Shown here: piece by piece, positions 1 through 11,327 of the stretch
How positions within the stretch are numbered: the first letter of the stretch is position 1
Layout: each line of letters starts with the position of its first letter
Origin: Muscardinus avellanarius
Lineage: Eukaryota; Chordata; Mammalia; Rodentia; Gliridae
NCBI GenBank assembly: GCA_963383645.1
Contig: OY726559.1
Span: 113,423,296 to 113,487,295 of the forward strand
Direction of reading: 5' to 3'
Length of the DNA stretch: 64,000 nucleotides
Notes under the pieces: generated by a model
Told to the model about the DNA's origin: nothing
The model's database searches: none
What the model saw: only the letters and a program-made list of their open reading frames with translations
Translations under genes and position numbers: made by a program

Positions 1-471
1 TCTCATTTCATGTCCCCATGAGAACATCAGTCTCACATCATGACTCTCCAGGTCCGCACCTCCAAACCCTCACGCCGGGCTCCTTTCCTGGGGAGGGGGA
101 CACCCTTCAGCCTGGGGACCCAATTGGAAAACATCTTTTTCCAGGAAGGATAAATCACCCTGGCCTCAGATACCACGCCCGGCCTTGGTGGGGCCTCAGG
201 ATTGCATCTCTTCTGGGCTGGGGCAAGGGAGGTGGCCACGGGGAGAGACCGACGGACGCTGGCGCCACCTGCTGGCGGGGTCCGGGATGAGCACATCTTT
301 TCCTTGCCGGTGGGCGTGTCTAGAGTGCAGAAGGCCCGACCAAAGGTCCTTTCAGGAAAGACAATCATTGCGTCATCGGTTCTTCATTCATTCACAAGTA
401 TTTACTCAGCACTGTCTGTGTGTCCTCGTGAAGCAAATAAAATCTTGAATGCTTCGAGAGGGGGAAATGGA
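1..471. other. Unique left edge with MIR fragment and CTCF-like site
   Basis: Non-SINE sequence. About 370-440 resembles a degraded MIR piece (CATTCATTCACAAGTATTTAC then CAGCACTGTCTGTGTG). No coding exon was recognised. LMNA is the expected neighbour off the left edge. Confidence 0.5.
261..275 (-). promoter_or_regulatory. CTCF-like motif
   Basis: The minus strand reads CCAGCAGGTGGCGCC, which fits CCASYAGRKGGCRSY at every position. It lies in unique sequence outside SINEs. Confidence 0.6.
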
Positions 472-643
472 GACCGGGCGTGCTGGCGCACGCTTGGAAT
501 CCCAGCATTTGGGAGGCTGAGATAGGAGGATTGCACGGGTTCGCAGCCAGCCTCAGCTATTTAGGCTCTCAGCAACTTAAAGGGATCTTGATGGGATCTT
601 GTCTCAAGAAAGAAAGAATGAAAGAACAAAAGAAAGAAAGAAG

Positions 644-701
<58 letters not shown>

Positions 702-775
702 GGCTGGGGGTGTAGCTCAGAGGTAGAATGCCCCTGGGTTTAGTCCCCAGCACCACATGATAGAAAGTAAAAAAG

Positions 776-826
<51 letters not shown>

Positions 827-828
827 AG
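472..828 (+). repeat. B1-dID SINE with (GAAA)n in both linker and tail
   Basis: The left monomer starts near 473. The A-rich linker between the monomers has become (GAAA)n (about 609-700), the ID-like half follows (701-759), and the tail is again (GAAA)n (about 769-828). Confidence 0.75.
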
Positions 829-859
829 TGCACACCTGAGAGTGTGTGTGTTTTGTGAT

Positions 860-2545
860 ACTGGATTTTTTTTTTTTTTTTTTTTTGTGGTACTGAGGGT
901 GGAACCCAGGAGCTTTTCTACCTCCAGTCTCCACTCCCAGACCTATTTTATGTTTTATTTGGAAACAGGGTCTTACTAAGTTGCTGAGAGCCTAAGTAGC
1001 TGAGGCTGGCTTTGAAACTGTGTGATTCTGCCTCTGCCTCCCAAGCGTGGCGATTATAAGCGTGTGCCACCATGCCTAGCCCCCAGCCCAATTTTTTTTT
1101 TTTTTTTTTTTTTTTGGTGGTACTGGGCCTCCTGGAAGCCCTTCTATCTCCAGACTACACTCCCAGACCTATTTTTACATTTTTTAAATTTTATTTGGAA
1201 ACAGGGTCTCCTAAGCCAGCACATGCGGCTGGCTTCAGACCTGCACGATCCTCCTGTCTCTGCCTCCCAAGCGCGGGGATTACAAGCATGCGCCACCATG
1301 TCCGGCATTATTCTTTATTTTGAAATAGGGCCTTACTCAGTAGCTGAGGCTGGCCGCAAAACTGTGATCCTCCTGCCTCAGCCTCCCAAGTACTGGAATT
1401 ACAAGCGTGAGCCACCACTGGAAATTGTTTATTTATTTATTTGTGATACTGGAAATTGATGGAACCCAGGGGTATCTACCTCTGAGCTATACCCCCAACC
1501 CTATTTTTTTTTTTTTTTTTTTTTTTTGCGGGTCTGGGGATGGAACCCAGAGGCATTTGACCTCCGAGCTATACCCCCAGACCTATTATTTATTCTTTAT
1601 TTTGAAACAGGGTCTCACTAAGTTGGGGAGAGCCTTACTAAATAGCTGAGGCTTCCACGAACCGCCATCCTCCGGTCTCAGCCTCCAAAATGCTGGGATT
1701 ACAAGCATGCACCACCATGCCAGGCCCAACCCTATTTTTTATTCTTCTTTTTCTCCTTCTCCTCTCCTTCTTCTTCTTCTTTTTTTGAGGGTCTGAGAAT
1801 GGATCTCAGGGGATTTGACCTCCAAGGTACACCCCCAGACCTATTTTTTATTCTTTAATATTCTTTAATGAAACAGGGTCTCACTGAGTTGCAAAAGGCT
1901 TCACTAAGTAGCTGAGACTGTCTGCGAATCGTGATCTTCTGGTCTCAGCCTCCCGAATGCTGGGATTACAAGCATGTGGCACCACGCCCCGCTTATTCTT
2001 TATTTTAAAATGGTCTCACTGAGTTGCAAAAGGCCTCACTAAGTAGTAGCTGAGGCTGTCCACGAACCACGATCCTCCTTTCTCAGCCTCCCAAATGCTG
2101 GGATTACAAGCATGTAACACCACGCCTGGCTTTATTCTTTATTTGAAACATGGTCTCATTCAGTTGGGGAGGGCCTCACTAAGTGGCTGGCCTTGGCTGT
2201 GAACTTGTGATCCTCCTGTCTCAGCCTCCCAAGTACTGGGTTTACAAGTATGTGCCAACACACCTGGCAATGCTGGGAGTTGAACCCAGGGGCATTCTAC
2301 CTGAGCTATACCCCTAGCCTTTTTTTTTTTTTTTTTTTAATTTTTGTGGTGCTGGGGATGGAACCCAGGGACATTCTACCTCTGAGCTACACTCCAGCCC
2401 TATTTTTATTCTTTATTTTGAAACATGGTCTCCCTGAGTTGCAGAGGCCTCACTAAGTAGCTGAGGCTGGGTGCAAACCACCATCCTCCTGTCTCAGCCT
2501 CCCGAATGCTGGGATTACAGGCACATGCCCCAAGCCTGGCCCTAG
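860..2545 (-). repeat. Run of about eight minus-strand B1-dID SINEs
   Basis: Head ends (reverse of GCCGGGCGTGGTGG) appear near 1081, 1303, 1421, 1724, 1991, 2130, 2267 and 2540, all in the same orientation. The copy ending near 1303 is of the short subfamily with AGAAGGGCTTCCAGG on the minus strand. Several copies lack the ID half. No gene is present. Confidence 0.8.
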
Positions 2546-2659
2546 CACCTTTAAATGAGTGGGGTTTGGGGGAGGTCGGGGAAGCAGAGATCCGGCACCT
2601 GGCCCAGCCTGCCCTTGTACAGCAGGCCTCCCTGAGGAAGGGATGATTAAGGTGAGTCT

Positions 2660-2880
2660 TATAATATCAAGCAACATTTATTAAGCACTCTCTGTGTACT
2701 GTACGCTGTGTGAACATTTGACATGCTTTTCCCTACTAATTGCTCAACAATCCCTGAGGTAATTGCTACTATTATCTTCATTTTATAGGTAGGAAAAACA
2801 GGTTCAGAGATGCTAAGCCATCTGCAGAGGACTTGCGGGTTAGTAAGCCGGCATTCTGCCCACCTGCAGGCTCCTGCTTG
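2660..2880 (-). repeat. MIR SINE relic
   Basis: The reverse complement follows the MIR core and 3' end: AACATTTATTAAGCACTC at the head of the plus strand, then ATTATCTTCATTTTATAG, AAAACAGGTTCAGAGATGC and a TTAGTAAGCCGGCATTCTG region. This ancient mammalian SINE sits between younger rodent SINEs. The rest of 2546-2990 is unique, with an 11-base G run at 2967-2977. Confidence 0.75.
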
Positions 2881-2989
2881 AACAGCCAGGCAGACAGAGA
2901 GGAAAGTGTGCACGGGCCCAAAGCCCCAGGACTGAGGAGCGCACCCAGGGAGGGATCAGGATACCTGGGGGGGGGGGTAAAGAATTCTG

Positions 2990-3787
2990 AAAGGAAGCTG
3001 GGTGCGGGGGCACATGCCTGTAATCCCAGCACTTGGGATTTTACTTATTTGTTTATTTACTTATTTATTTTGCAGTACTGGGGATGGAACCCAGGGGCAT
3101 TTTACCTTCGAGCTACATCCCCAGCCCTTGTTTTTATTCTTTATTTTGAAACAGGGTCTCACAAAGTTGCAGAAGGCCTCACTGAGTAGCTGATGCTGTC
3201 TGTCCAAGAACTGCGATCCTCCTGTCTCAACCTCCCAAGTACTGGGATTACAAGCATGTGCCACCATGCCTGGCAGTCTAGTTTTTATTCTTTATTTGGA
3301 AACAGAGTCTCACTAAGTTGTGGAGGGCCTCACTAAATAGCTGAGGCTGTCCACGAACTGCGATCTTCCTGTCTCAGCCTCCTGATAGCTGGGATTACAA
3401 GTGTGCACCACCACGCTCAGCTTATTCTTTACTTTTGAAACAGAGTCTTACTAAATTGCAGAGGGCCTCTATTGAGGCTGGCCGTAAACCTTCAATCCTC
3501 CTGTCTCAGCCTCCCAAATACTGTAATTAAAAGCATGTGCCACCATGCCTGGCCCAGCCTGTGTGTGTGCCCGCGCGTATGCATGTGTGTGCGGTATTGC
3601 GGATGGAACCCACATTCTACCTCTGAGCTACACCCCCCGGCCCTATTTTTTATTCTTTCTTTTGAAACAGGGTCTCACTAAGTTGCAGAGGGCCTCACTA
3701 AGTAGCTGAGGCTGTCTGCGAACCCCGATCCTCCGGTCTCAGCTTCCCAAATGCTGGGATTACAAGTGTGTGCCACCACGCCCGGCT
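2990..3787. repeat. SINE cluster: plus-strand stub cut by minus-strand copies
   Basis: A plus-strand B1-dID head (about 2998-3036) is interrupted by minus-strand copies with heads near 3274, 3421, 3553 and 3786. Confidence 0.7.
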
Positions 3788-4316
3788 TAGATGAAATTTT
3801 AAATCCTTACTGGGTAGATATGCACGTTGGACCCCAATGCGGGTTTCCTTGACTTTTCCCTTCAACAGTGACTCCCAGGGAGTCAGGAGGGCCCTGGACC
3901 TTCAGCCAGTCTTAGAGGGGGTCAGGATGGTGTGAACGGCTGGCCGCATCCATCGGGGTCCCCGGGTGTCAGCCTCTTGGCTGTTCATTCTGAATCCAGT
4001 ATAGACTGGGAGCCTCTCTGTCCACCACATGTTGGATACCTCTGCAAAAGCAAAGGGCCAGGTGGAAGCTTGAGAGGACAGTGGAGAGGAACCGGGCAAA
4101 GGATGGAGCTCTGACTGATAGGGGGAAAGCTCTCAGTCCCCATGTCAAGAGCCCAGCTGAGCGGGTGTGGTGACGCACTTGTAATCCCAGCATTTGGGGG
4201 ACTGGAACAGGAACATCGCGGTTTGTTGACAGCCCCAACTACTCAGCTACTTAGTGAGGTCCTTTGCAACTCAATGAAAGGGCCCAGCCTGTCACCGCAG
4301 CTTCTAACTAGCCTGC

Positions 4317-4331
4317 ACTGCCACCTGGTGG
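4317..4331 (-). promoter_or_regulatory. CTCF-like motif
   Basis: The minus strand reads CCACCAGGTGGCAGT, again a full match to CCASYAGRKGGCRSY, in the unique sequence just after a truncated SINE. It has the same orientation as the site at 261. Confidence 0.6.
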
Positions 4332-4563
4332 CCACGGTGCCATATTCTTCAAACCTGTCCCAGTAAGCCGAAAAGCTGGCCATCTACCTAAGCAGCGAGC
4401 CTCCCTGGCCACTCTGACCCCAACCTCCAGCCCCCCTCCAGCCCCTCCTTTAGCATGGACCTCACTCATCCCTGAGAGATGCCATCACACACTTCATTTC
4501 AGGAAGTATCCCAAACAGCTCCAGCCGCCAACGCCACTCCTGGGCACCTCCTTCTGGGATGCT

Positions 4564-4590
4564 CACACACACACACACACACACACACAC
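4564..4590. repeat. (AC)n microsatellite
   Basis: About 13 perfect AC units in unique sequence. Confidence 0.9.
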
Positions 4591-4628
4591 CCTGCCCCCT
4601 GTGGCCCCGGCTCTGGAGTCAGACAGCC

Positions 4629-4853
4629 TGGATATTTTTTTTTTTTTTTTTTGGGCAATTCTAGGAATGGAACCCAGGGACATTCTTCCTCTGAGCTACA
4701 CCCCTAGCCCTATCTTTTATTATTTTATTTTGAAACAGGGTCTCACTGAGAGTTGCAAAGGGCCTAAATGGCTGAAGCTGGCGTTGGACCTGCGATCCTC
4801 CTGTCTCAACCTCCCCAATGCTGGGATGACAAGCGTGAGCCCCCACACCTAGC
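4629..4853 (-). repeat. B1-dID SINE, first subfamily
   Basis: Poly(T) tail on the plus strand, then the ID-like half and the B1-like half in reverse, ending CCCCACACCTAGC. Unique sequence follows to 4997. Confidence 0.75.
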
Positions 4854-4997
4854 GACCCCTGGTTTTGAACGCCGGAGCCTCTGCTTGCTGGCTGATTGAC
4901 CTGGGCGAGTGTTAATTCTTCTGAACCTCCGCTTCTCAAGTAAAGCAAAAGACACAGTGATTCTAGCTTCAAGGGGTCGTAAAGATTGGACAATCTC

Positions 4998-5198
4998 GCC
5001 GGGCGTGGTGGCGCACGCTTGTAATCCCCGCGCTTGGGAGGCGGAGACAGGAGGATCGCGCAGGTTCGAAGCCAGCCGCGCGCGCTGGCTTAGGAGACCC
5101 TGTTTCCAAAATGAAAATGTAAAAATAGGTCTGGGAGTATAGCCCGGAGGTAGAAGGGCTTCCAGGAACCCCAGTACCACCAAAAAAAAAAAAAAAAA
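4998..5198 (+). mobile_element. Full-length B1-dID SINE (short subfamily) with perfect TSD
   Basis: Head GCCGGGCGTGGTGGCGCACG; left-half variant TGTAATCCCCGCGCTTGGG; internal GCGCGCGCTGGCTTAGGAG; right half with AGAAGGGCTTCCAGGAACC; poly(A) tail. It is flanked by the identical 17-mer AAAGATTGGACAATCTC at 4981-4997 and 5199-5215. Confidence 0.92.
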
Positions 5199-5384
5199 AA
5201 AGATTGGACAATCTCAAGTTTGAGGAGGGCCTGCACCAAACTGGCACTCATGAAATGGGAAGTCCCTTCCCACCCTTTCTGAGTTCCTCTTCTCTTTCCT
5301 GAAAAGGAAATGTGGAACTGAAGCAGAGGGGCCTGGGCCTCGGTTGCCTCTAAACTGAGACCAGTAGACAGGAGATGTAGTGTG

Positions 5385-5436
5385 TGCGTGTGTGTCACTG
5401 GGGATTGAACCCAGTCTGTTCTACCTCCACGCTACA

Positions 5437-5468
<32 letters not shown>

Positions 5469-6016
5469 GCGGTACTGGGGATGGAACCCAGGGGCATTCT
5501 ACCTCCGAGCAACACCCCAGCCATATTTTTTTTTTCCTTTTTTTTTTTTTTTTTTGGTGGTACTGGGGTTCCTGGAAACCCTTCTACCTCCAGGCTACAC
5601 TCCCAGACCCATTTTTATACTTTTTTATTTGAAAATAGGGTCTCTTAAGCCAGCATGGCTGGCTTTGAACCTGCGCGATCGTCCTGTCTCCGCCTCCCAA
5701 GTGCGGGGATTACAAGCGTGCGCCACCACGTCCGGCTCCTGTTTTCTTATTCTTTATTTTGAAACAGGGTCTCACTGAGTTGCAAAGGGTCTCACTAAGG
5801 AGCTGAGGCTGTCTGCAAACCGTGATCCTCCGGTCTCAGCCTCCCAAGTACTGGGATTTTAAGTGGGCACCACCACGCCCGGCTCTTATCTTTTTTTTTT
5901 TAAACAGACTCTTGCAAAATTGCTGAGGCTGGCCTCCAGCCTGTGGCCCTTTCCTTTGTTTTCAAGCCTGTAATCCCAGTACTTGGAATTACAGGCTTGT
6001 GCCACCCCACGTGGCT
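5385..6016 (-). repeat. Minus-strand SINE cluster
   Basis: ID-like halves at about 5391-5530, a short-subfamily copy at about 5531-5737, a first-subfamily copy to about 5883 and a degraded piece to about 6016. Confidence 0.7.
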
Positions 6017-6595
6017 CCAGAACATTCTATCCTATATATGAGATCCACTAACTCATAGGTGTTAGATTGCATCCTCCTGCACTTCAGAATCCCGGACCAA
6101 GGCCAGGCAGAGGCGGTGGGAAAGCCCTCCTCCCCAAGCTGCCTCCCTCCCTCCCTTTGGCCTGGCAGGCCCCAGGTGCCCCTCCTCCTCCCCCACTCCA
6201 GCCCGAAACCAGAGCTGGCGCCACTGGGTGAAGAATCTAGGGACCAACTGTCACGGGCTCCAGTGCCACCTGCCTCCTGGACGCTGGGGTCCATTCCTGA
6301 GTCCCGAGGGGCCCTGTCAACCAGCTGTCCCAGGGGCCCAGGCTCGCCCCAGCCCCTCAGAGCTGCTCTCCCCGGGGAAATCAGACATGGTGGGGAGGAA
6401 GGGGGACTGCTGGTTAGTCCCAGGGGAGGAGCAGAGATGTTTGTCTGTCCAGGTCCAAACTTCAGGCTGGGCCTGCCAAGCCCTCGGAAATCGGGTGGGT
6501 GTGCAGAAGTAGCCAGGGTACCCACTCTCTCCTCCAATCTCTGAAGCCCTCCATGTCCCAGGGGCATTCTATTCTACCTCCTAGAATAGAGTATA
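6017..6595. other. Unique GC-rich intergenic sequence
   Basis: Non-repetitive. Long open frames exist on both strands but look like composition artefacts (Pro/Gly/Ser-rich, no domain, no splice context). Confidence 0.5.
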
Positions 6596-6972
6596 ATAGT
6601 GTGTGTGTGTGCTGTACTGTGGATGGAACCCAGGGCATTCTACCTCCAAGCTACAGCCCCTTTTATCTTTTTTTTTTTTTTGCATGGTACTGGGTATAGA
6701 ATCCAGGGGCATTCCACCTTCAAGGTACACCCCCAGTCCTATTTTTTATTCTTTTTTTTTTTTTTTTTTTTGCAGTACTGGGGATGGAACCCAGGGGAAT
6801 TTTATATCCGAGCTAGACTCCAGCCCTATTTTTTATTCTTTATTTTGAAACAGGGTCTTACTGAGTTGCAATGGGCCTCACTAAGCAGCTGAGGCTGGCC
6901 ACAAACCGTGATCCTCCTGCCTCAGCCTCCCGAATGCTGGGATGACAAGCGTGCACCACCACACCCGCTCCC
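6596..6972 (-). repeat. Minus-strand SINE cluster
   Basis: Two ID-like halves (about 6603-6747), then a full copy with poly(T) ending near 6971. The unique stretch to 7239 has no recognised feature. Confidence 0.7.
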
Positions 6973-7239
6973 CAGACTATTTTGCCTTTACATTTCCTCC
7001 CCTTTGGCCACGCTACAGGCTAGTTTCTGAATTTCAGTGAGGATGGGGATCGAGCCTGGTGTTCCTTTCATGTGGTCTACAGAATTTTCTCCACTATATT
7101 CTCATCAGTTGAAGTTAATGAGATGAGTGCATTCTAGCAAGAGAGAAAGCCGGCGGCATCCACTGCAGAAAGGATGGAGGCTGGATCGCCAGGTGGACTT
7201 CCCACGAAGAAGGGGAATTACGAAAGGAAAATAGAAAGG

Positions 7240-8690
7240 CAAGGTGGTGCGCACCTGCAATCCCAGTGTTAGGGAGGCCAAGACAGGAGGATGGTAGGTT
7301 GAAGCCAGCCTCAGCAAGTCAGAGAGACCTGTTTCAAAATAAAAAATAAGCTGGGTGTGGTAGTGTATGCTTGTAATCCCAGTACTTGGCAGGTTGAGAC
7401 AGGAGGATCACAGGTTCAAGGGAAACCTCAGTAAGCAGTGAGCCTCTCAGCAACCTAGCGCAAGATCCTGTTTCCAAATAAGAAATAAAATCAGAGCCGG
7501 GTGTGGTGGCGCACGCTTGTAATCCCAGCGCTTGGTAGGCTGAGACAAGAAGATTGCACAGGTTTGAAGTCAACCTCAGCTACTTAGTGAGGCTCTCAGC
7601 AACTTAGTGAGACCCTGTTTCCAAATAAATTATTAACTAGGCCGGGTGTAGTGGTGCACGCTTGTAATCCCCACGCTTGGGAGGCGGAGACAGGAAGATC
7701 CTGCAGGTTCGAAGCCAGCTGTGCACGCTGGCTTAAGAGACCCTGTTTCCAAATAAAAATGTAAAAATAGGTCTGGGAGTGTAGCCCGGAGGTAGAAGGG
7801 CTTCCAGGAACCCCAGTACCACCAAAATATAAATAAAATAAAATAAAATAAAATAAAATAAATTATTAAATAGAGCTGGGGGTGCAGCCCAGAGGTAGTC
7901 TAGTTTGGACAAAGAACGCCTCTGAGTTCATCTCCAGCAAAATAAATAATGACAACAGTAATAATAATGATAATATTAATAATAATAAGAAGCAGCCAGG
8001 TGTGGTGGCCCACACTTGTAATCCTAGCATTTGGGAGGCTGAGACAGGAAGATCGGGGTTCACAGCCAGCCTCAGCTACTTAGTGAGGCCCTTTGCAACT
8101 TAGTGAAACCCCATTAAAAAAATAAAAAATAAAAAATCGGGCTGGGGGTATAGCTCAGAGGTAGAATGCCTCTGGGTTCAACTCCCAGAACCACAAAAAT
8201 AAATGAATAAATAAATAAACAAATAAATAAAAAGCCGGGTGTCCTGAGCTGGGCATGGTGGCACACACTTGTAATCCCAGCATCTGGGAAGCTGAGACGG
8301 GAGGATGGCAGTTCGAGGACAGCTTCAGCTACTATTTAGTGAGGTCCTTTGGAACTCAGTGAGACTCTGTTTCAAAATAAAGAATAAAAAATAGGGCTGG
8401 GGGTGTAGCTCAGAGGTAGAATGAACCTGGGTTCCATCCCCAGTACTAGAAAATAAAAAAAGCCGGGCATGGTGGTGCATACTTGTAATCCCAGCATTCG
8501 GGAGGCTGAGACAGGAGGATTGTGGTTCACGGCCAGCCTCAGCTATTTAGTGAGGCCTCTGCAACTCAATGAGACTCTGTTTCAAAATAAAGAGTAAAAA
8601 ATAGGGCTGGGGGTGTAGCTTGAAGGTAGAATGCCCTGGGGTCCATCCTTAGTACTACAAAAAATAAATAAATAATAAAAAAAAGGGGGA
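7240..8690 (+). repeat. Run of plus-strand B1-dID SINEs
   Basis: Heads near 7240, 7352, 7496, 7641, 7994, 8234 and 8462, all plus strand, head to tail. Members of more than one subfamily are present, one nested inside another (7641-7855). Confidence 0.8.
7641..7855 (+). mobile_element. Short-subfamily SINE nested in another SINE
   Basis: The host linker AAATAAATTATTAACTAG (7623-7640) is repeated as AAATAAATTATTAAATAG (7856-7873) on the far side, one mismatch in 18. The host resumes with its ID half GAGCTGGGGGTGCAGC. The tail of the insert is (AAAAT)n. Confidence 0.85.
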
Positions 8691-8975
8691 AGAAGATTAA
8701 AACCCCATCAAGCCCAAGGGGGCCCAGGAGACCAAACCAATGAAGGAGTCGAGGGGACCAGAGCGGGAGACGTGGCGGGGACAAGCTCTCTACGCGCTGG
8801 CCTGTCGGCAGGTCAGCCTTGGCGGCAGCCCCCTGCACCCCTCCTGCCCAGGCTCTGAGAAAAGGACTAAGGGAGGGCAAGTGCGAGGTGTGTACCCAGC
8901 CTGGGTACTTAGCATGCAGACAGCGGGAACAGTGCCCAGAGGAGAGTGACATGACCCGCAAACACTCGGGCACAC
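8691..8975. other. Unique intergenic sequence
   Basis: GC-rich, no recognisable exon or repeat. Confidence 0.5.
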
Positions 8976-10245
8976 AGTCTGGGTTTTTTCTTTTTTTGTA
9001 CAGGGGGTTGAGCTCAGGGGCATTCTACCTTCGAGCTACACCCACCAGCCCAGTTTTCATTCATTCATTCATTCATTCATTAATTCATTCATTCATTCAT
9101 TCATTCATTTATGCAGTACAGGGATGGAACCCAGGGGCATTCTATCTCTGAGCTACACTCCCAGCCTTATTTTTTCATTCTTTTTTTTTTTTTTTTTTTC
9201 TTTGCAGGTCTGGGAATGGAACCCGGAGGCATTTGACCTCCGAGCTATAGCCCCGCCCCAGTTTTTATTCTTTAATTTGAAACAGGGTCTCACTGAGTTG
9301 CAAAGGGCCTCACTAAGTAGCTGAGGCTGTCCTCGAGCCACGATCCTCTGGTCTCAGCCTCCCGAATACTGGGTTACAAGCGTGCGCCACCACGCCCCGC
9401 TTTTTTTTATTCTTTATTTGAAATAGGGCCTCATTGAGTAGCTAAGTCTGGCCACGAACTGCGATCCTCCTGTCTCAGCCTCCCAAATGCTGGGATTACA
9501 AGCATGTGTCACCATGCCCAGCTCAATTTTTTATTCTTTATTTTGAAACAGGGTCTCACCGAGTTGCAAAGGGCCTCACTAAGTAGCTGAGGCTGTCCGC
9601 AGAGTGTGATCTCCTGTCTCAGCCTCCCAAATGCTGGAATTACAAGTGTGCACCACCACGCCAGGCTCAGGGGGGTTTTTTTGTTTGTTTGTTTTGGTGG
9701 TAGTGGTGATGGAACTCAGGTGCTTTCTACTCGTGGGCTACACTCCCAGACCTATTTTTCATATTTTATTTTTATTTTTATTTATTTATTTATTTTTGCG
9801 GGTCTGGGGATGGAACTCAGGGGCATTCTACCTCCGAGCTATACCCCCTGCCCTATTTTTTATTCTTTATTTTGAAACCGGGTCTCACTGAGTTGCAGAG
9901 GGCCTCACTACGTAGCTGAGGCTGTCTGCGAACCGCGATCCTCCGGTCTCAGCCTCCCGAATGCTGGGATTACAAGCGTGCGCCACCACGCCCGGCTATT
10001 TTTCATATTTTTAATTGGAAACAGGGTCTCACTAAGTTGCTGAGAACCTCAGTGTCAGCCTCCCAAGTGCTGGGATTACAAGCATGTGCCACCACGCCCG
10101 GCTCGGCTCAGTTTTATTTCCTATTTGGAAACAGGATCTCACTAGGTTGATGAGTCTCACTACTACTGTCTGAGGCTGTCCTCAAACCTGCGATCCTCCT
10201 GTCTCAGCCTCACAGGGACTGGGATGACAGGCTTGCACACCACAC
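8976..10245 (-). repeat. Minus-strand SINE cluster with (ATTC)n
   Basis: Heads near 9400, 9522, 9667, 9997 and 10102. An (ATTC)n array lies at 9056-9110 and poly(T) at about 9181-9200, both in the tail or linker position of copies. Confidence 0.75.
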
Positions 10246-10705
10246 CAGAGCTGGCTGGCTTTTCCACTGCATCGCTGTCCCACAACCTCCAAGAGAACTT
10301 CTCTTGACAGGGGAGAGGAGAGGTACAGAATTTGCCTGCGCTCCAGTGCTTAACAGGAATTATTGGGGAATCATCGGCTTTGTCTGCCGCCTGTGTGGGA
10401 TCATCTTATTCCAGCAAGTTGACCTAGAACTCACTACAAGTGGCTAGGAGCTCAACCAGAAGTGGTCAACGGAGTAACTGAAGGAGTAAAAATTCAGGAA
10501 GACCCCGGTCTGGCTGAAGTGGTCTGCACGGGGAGAGCCGCCAGGGACAAGAGGCGGACACTGGCTGAACACCAAAATGGAACCAGGCACTGTGCTGGGC
10601 ACTTGATATAGTATTTCCATCATGGAGGAAGCTGAGGCCGGTGGTAATGGCCTCTAGAGCCGTGACCCTTCCTCTTGCCCATGCAGCTTCCAAAATACAG
10701 TCACA
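10246..10705. other. Unique intergenic sequence
   Basis: No gene recognised. A short MIR-like fragment may lie around 10580-10650. Confidence 0.45.
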
Positions 10706-11204
10706 GCCCGGCCTGGTGGTGCACGGCTGTCATCCTAGTCCTTGGGAGGCTGAGACAAGAGGATCGCAGCTTCAAGGACAGCCTCAGCAAGTAGTGAGAC
10801 TCTCAGCAACCTAGCGAGATCCAGTCTCAAAGTAAAAATAAAATAGTAGAGCGTGGTGGCGCACCCTTGTAATCCCAGTTCCCGGGAGGCTGAGACAGGA
10901 GGATCGCACAGGTTCAAAGCCAGCCTCAGCTACTTAGTGAGGCTCTCAGCAACTTGGTGAGACTCTGTTTCCAAATAAAGTACAAAATAGGTCTGGGAGT
11001 GTAGCCCGGAGGTAGAAAAGCCCCTGGGTTCCACCCCAGTAATATTATTTACAGTATTATTATTTACACAATAAATAAATAACATAGTAGACTGGGGGTG
11101 TAGCTCCTGGATTCATTCGCCAGTAACACACACACAGTGCAGTTACACTCAGCACCTCCTTGCGGAGCCTCTGCTGGCCCTGGACGGCCAGGGTGAGGAA
11201 CAAG
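10706..11204 (+). repeat. Plus-strand SINE cluster
   Basis: Heads near 10708 and 10850, followed by a first ID-like half (about 10985-11045) and a second fragment near 11090-11130. Confidence 0.65.
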
Positions 11205-11214
11205 GATTAAATGA

Positions 11215-11310
11215 CAGGGCTGGGGGGCGGGATGGAGCTCAGTGGCAAAGCGCCTGCTTTGCAGGTGTGGTGCTCTGGGTTCCATCCCCAGTTCCAAAAA
11301 GACAAAAAAA
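11215..11310 (+). repeat. ID element with full internal segment
   Basis: GGGCTGGGGGGCGGGATGG followed by AGCTCAGTGGCAAAGCGCC and TGCTTTGCAGG: it retains the tRNA-like internal segment that the ID half of B1-dID lacks. TTAAATGACA precedes it and recurs at 11684-11693, a likely target-site duplication. Confidence 0.65.
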
Positions 11311-11327
11311 AAAAAAGAACCCCTTTA

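Larger units (their letters stand above)
3788..4628. other. Mostly unique sequence with one truncated SINE
   Basis: Non-repetitive apart from a truncated plus-strand B1-dID left monomer at about 4157-4278 and an (AC)n tract at 4564-4590. No convincing exon was seen. Confidence 0.55.

Noticed and set aside
701..760. tRNA-like sequences GGCTGGGGGTGTAGCTCAGAGG in many places
   Set aside because: They are the ID-derived halves of SINEs, lacking part of the tRNA fold; not functional tRNA genes.
6017..6595. Possible gene with 161- and 192-codon frames on opposite strands
   Set aside because: Composition-driven; the two frames overlap, neither resembles a known protein, and no flanking exon fits.
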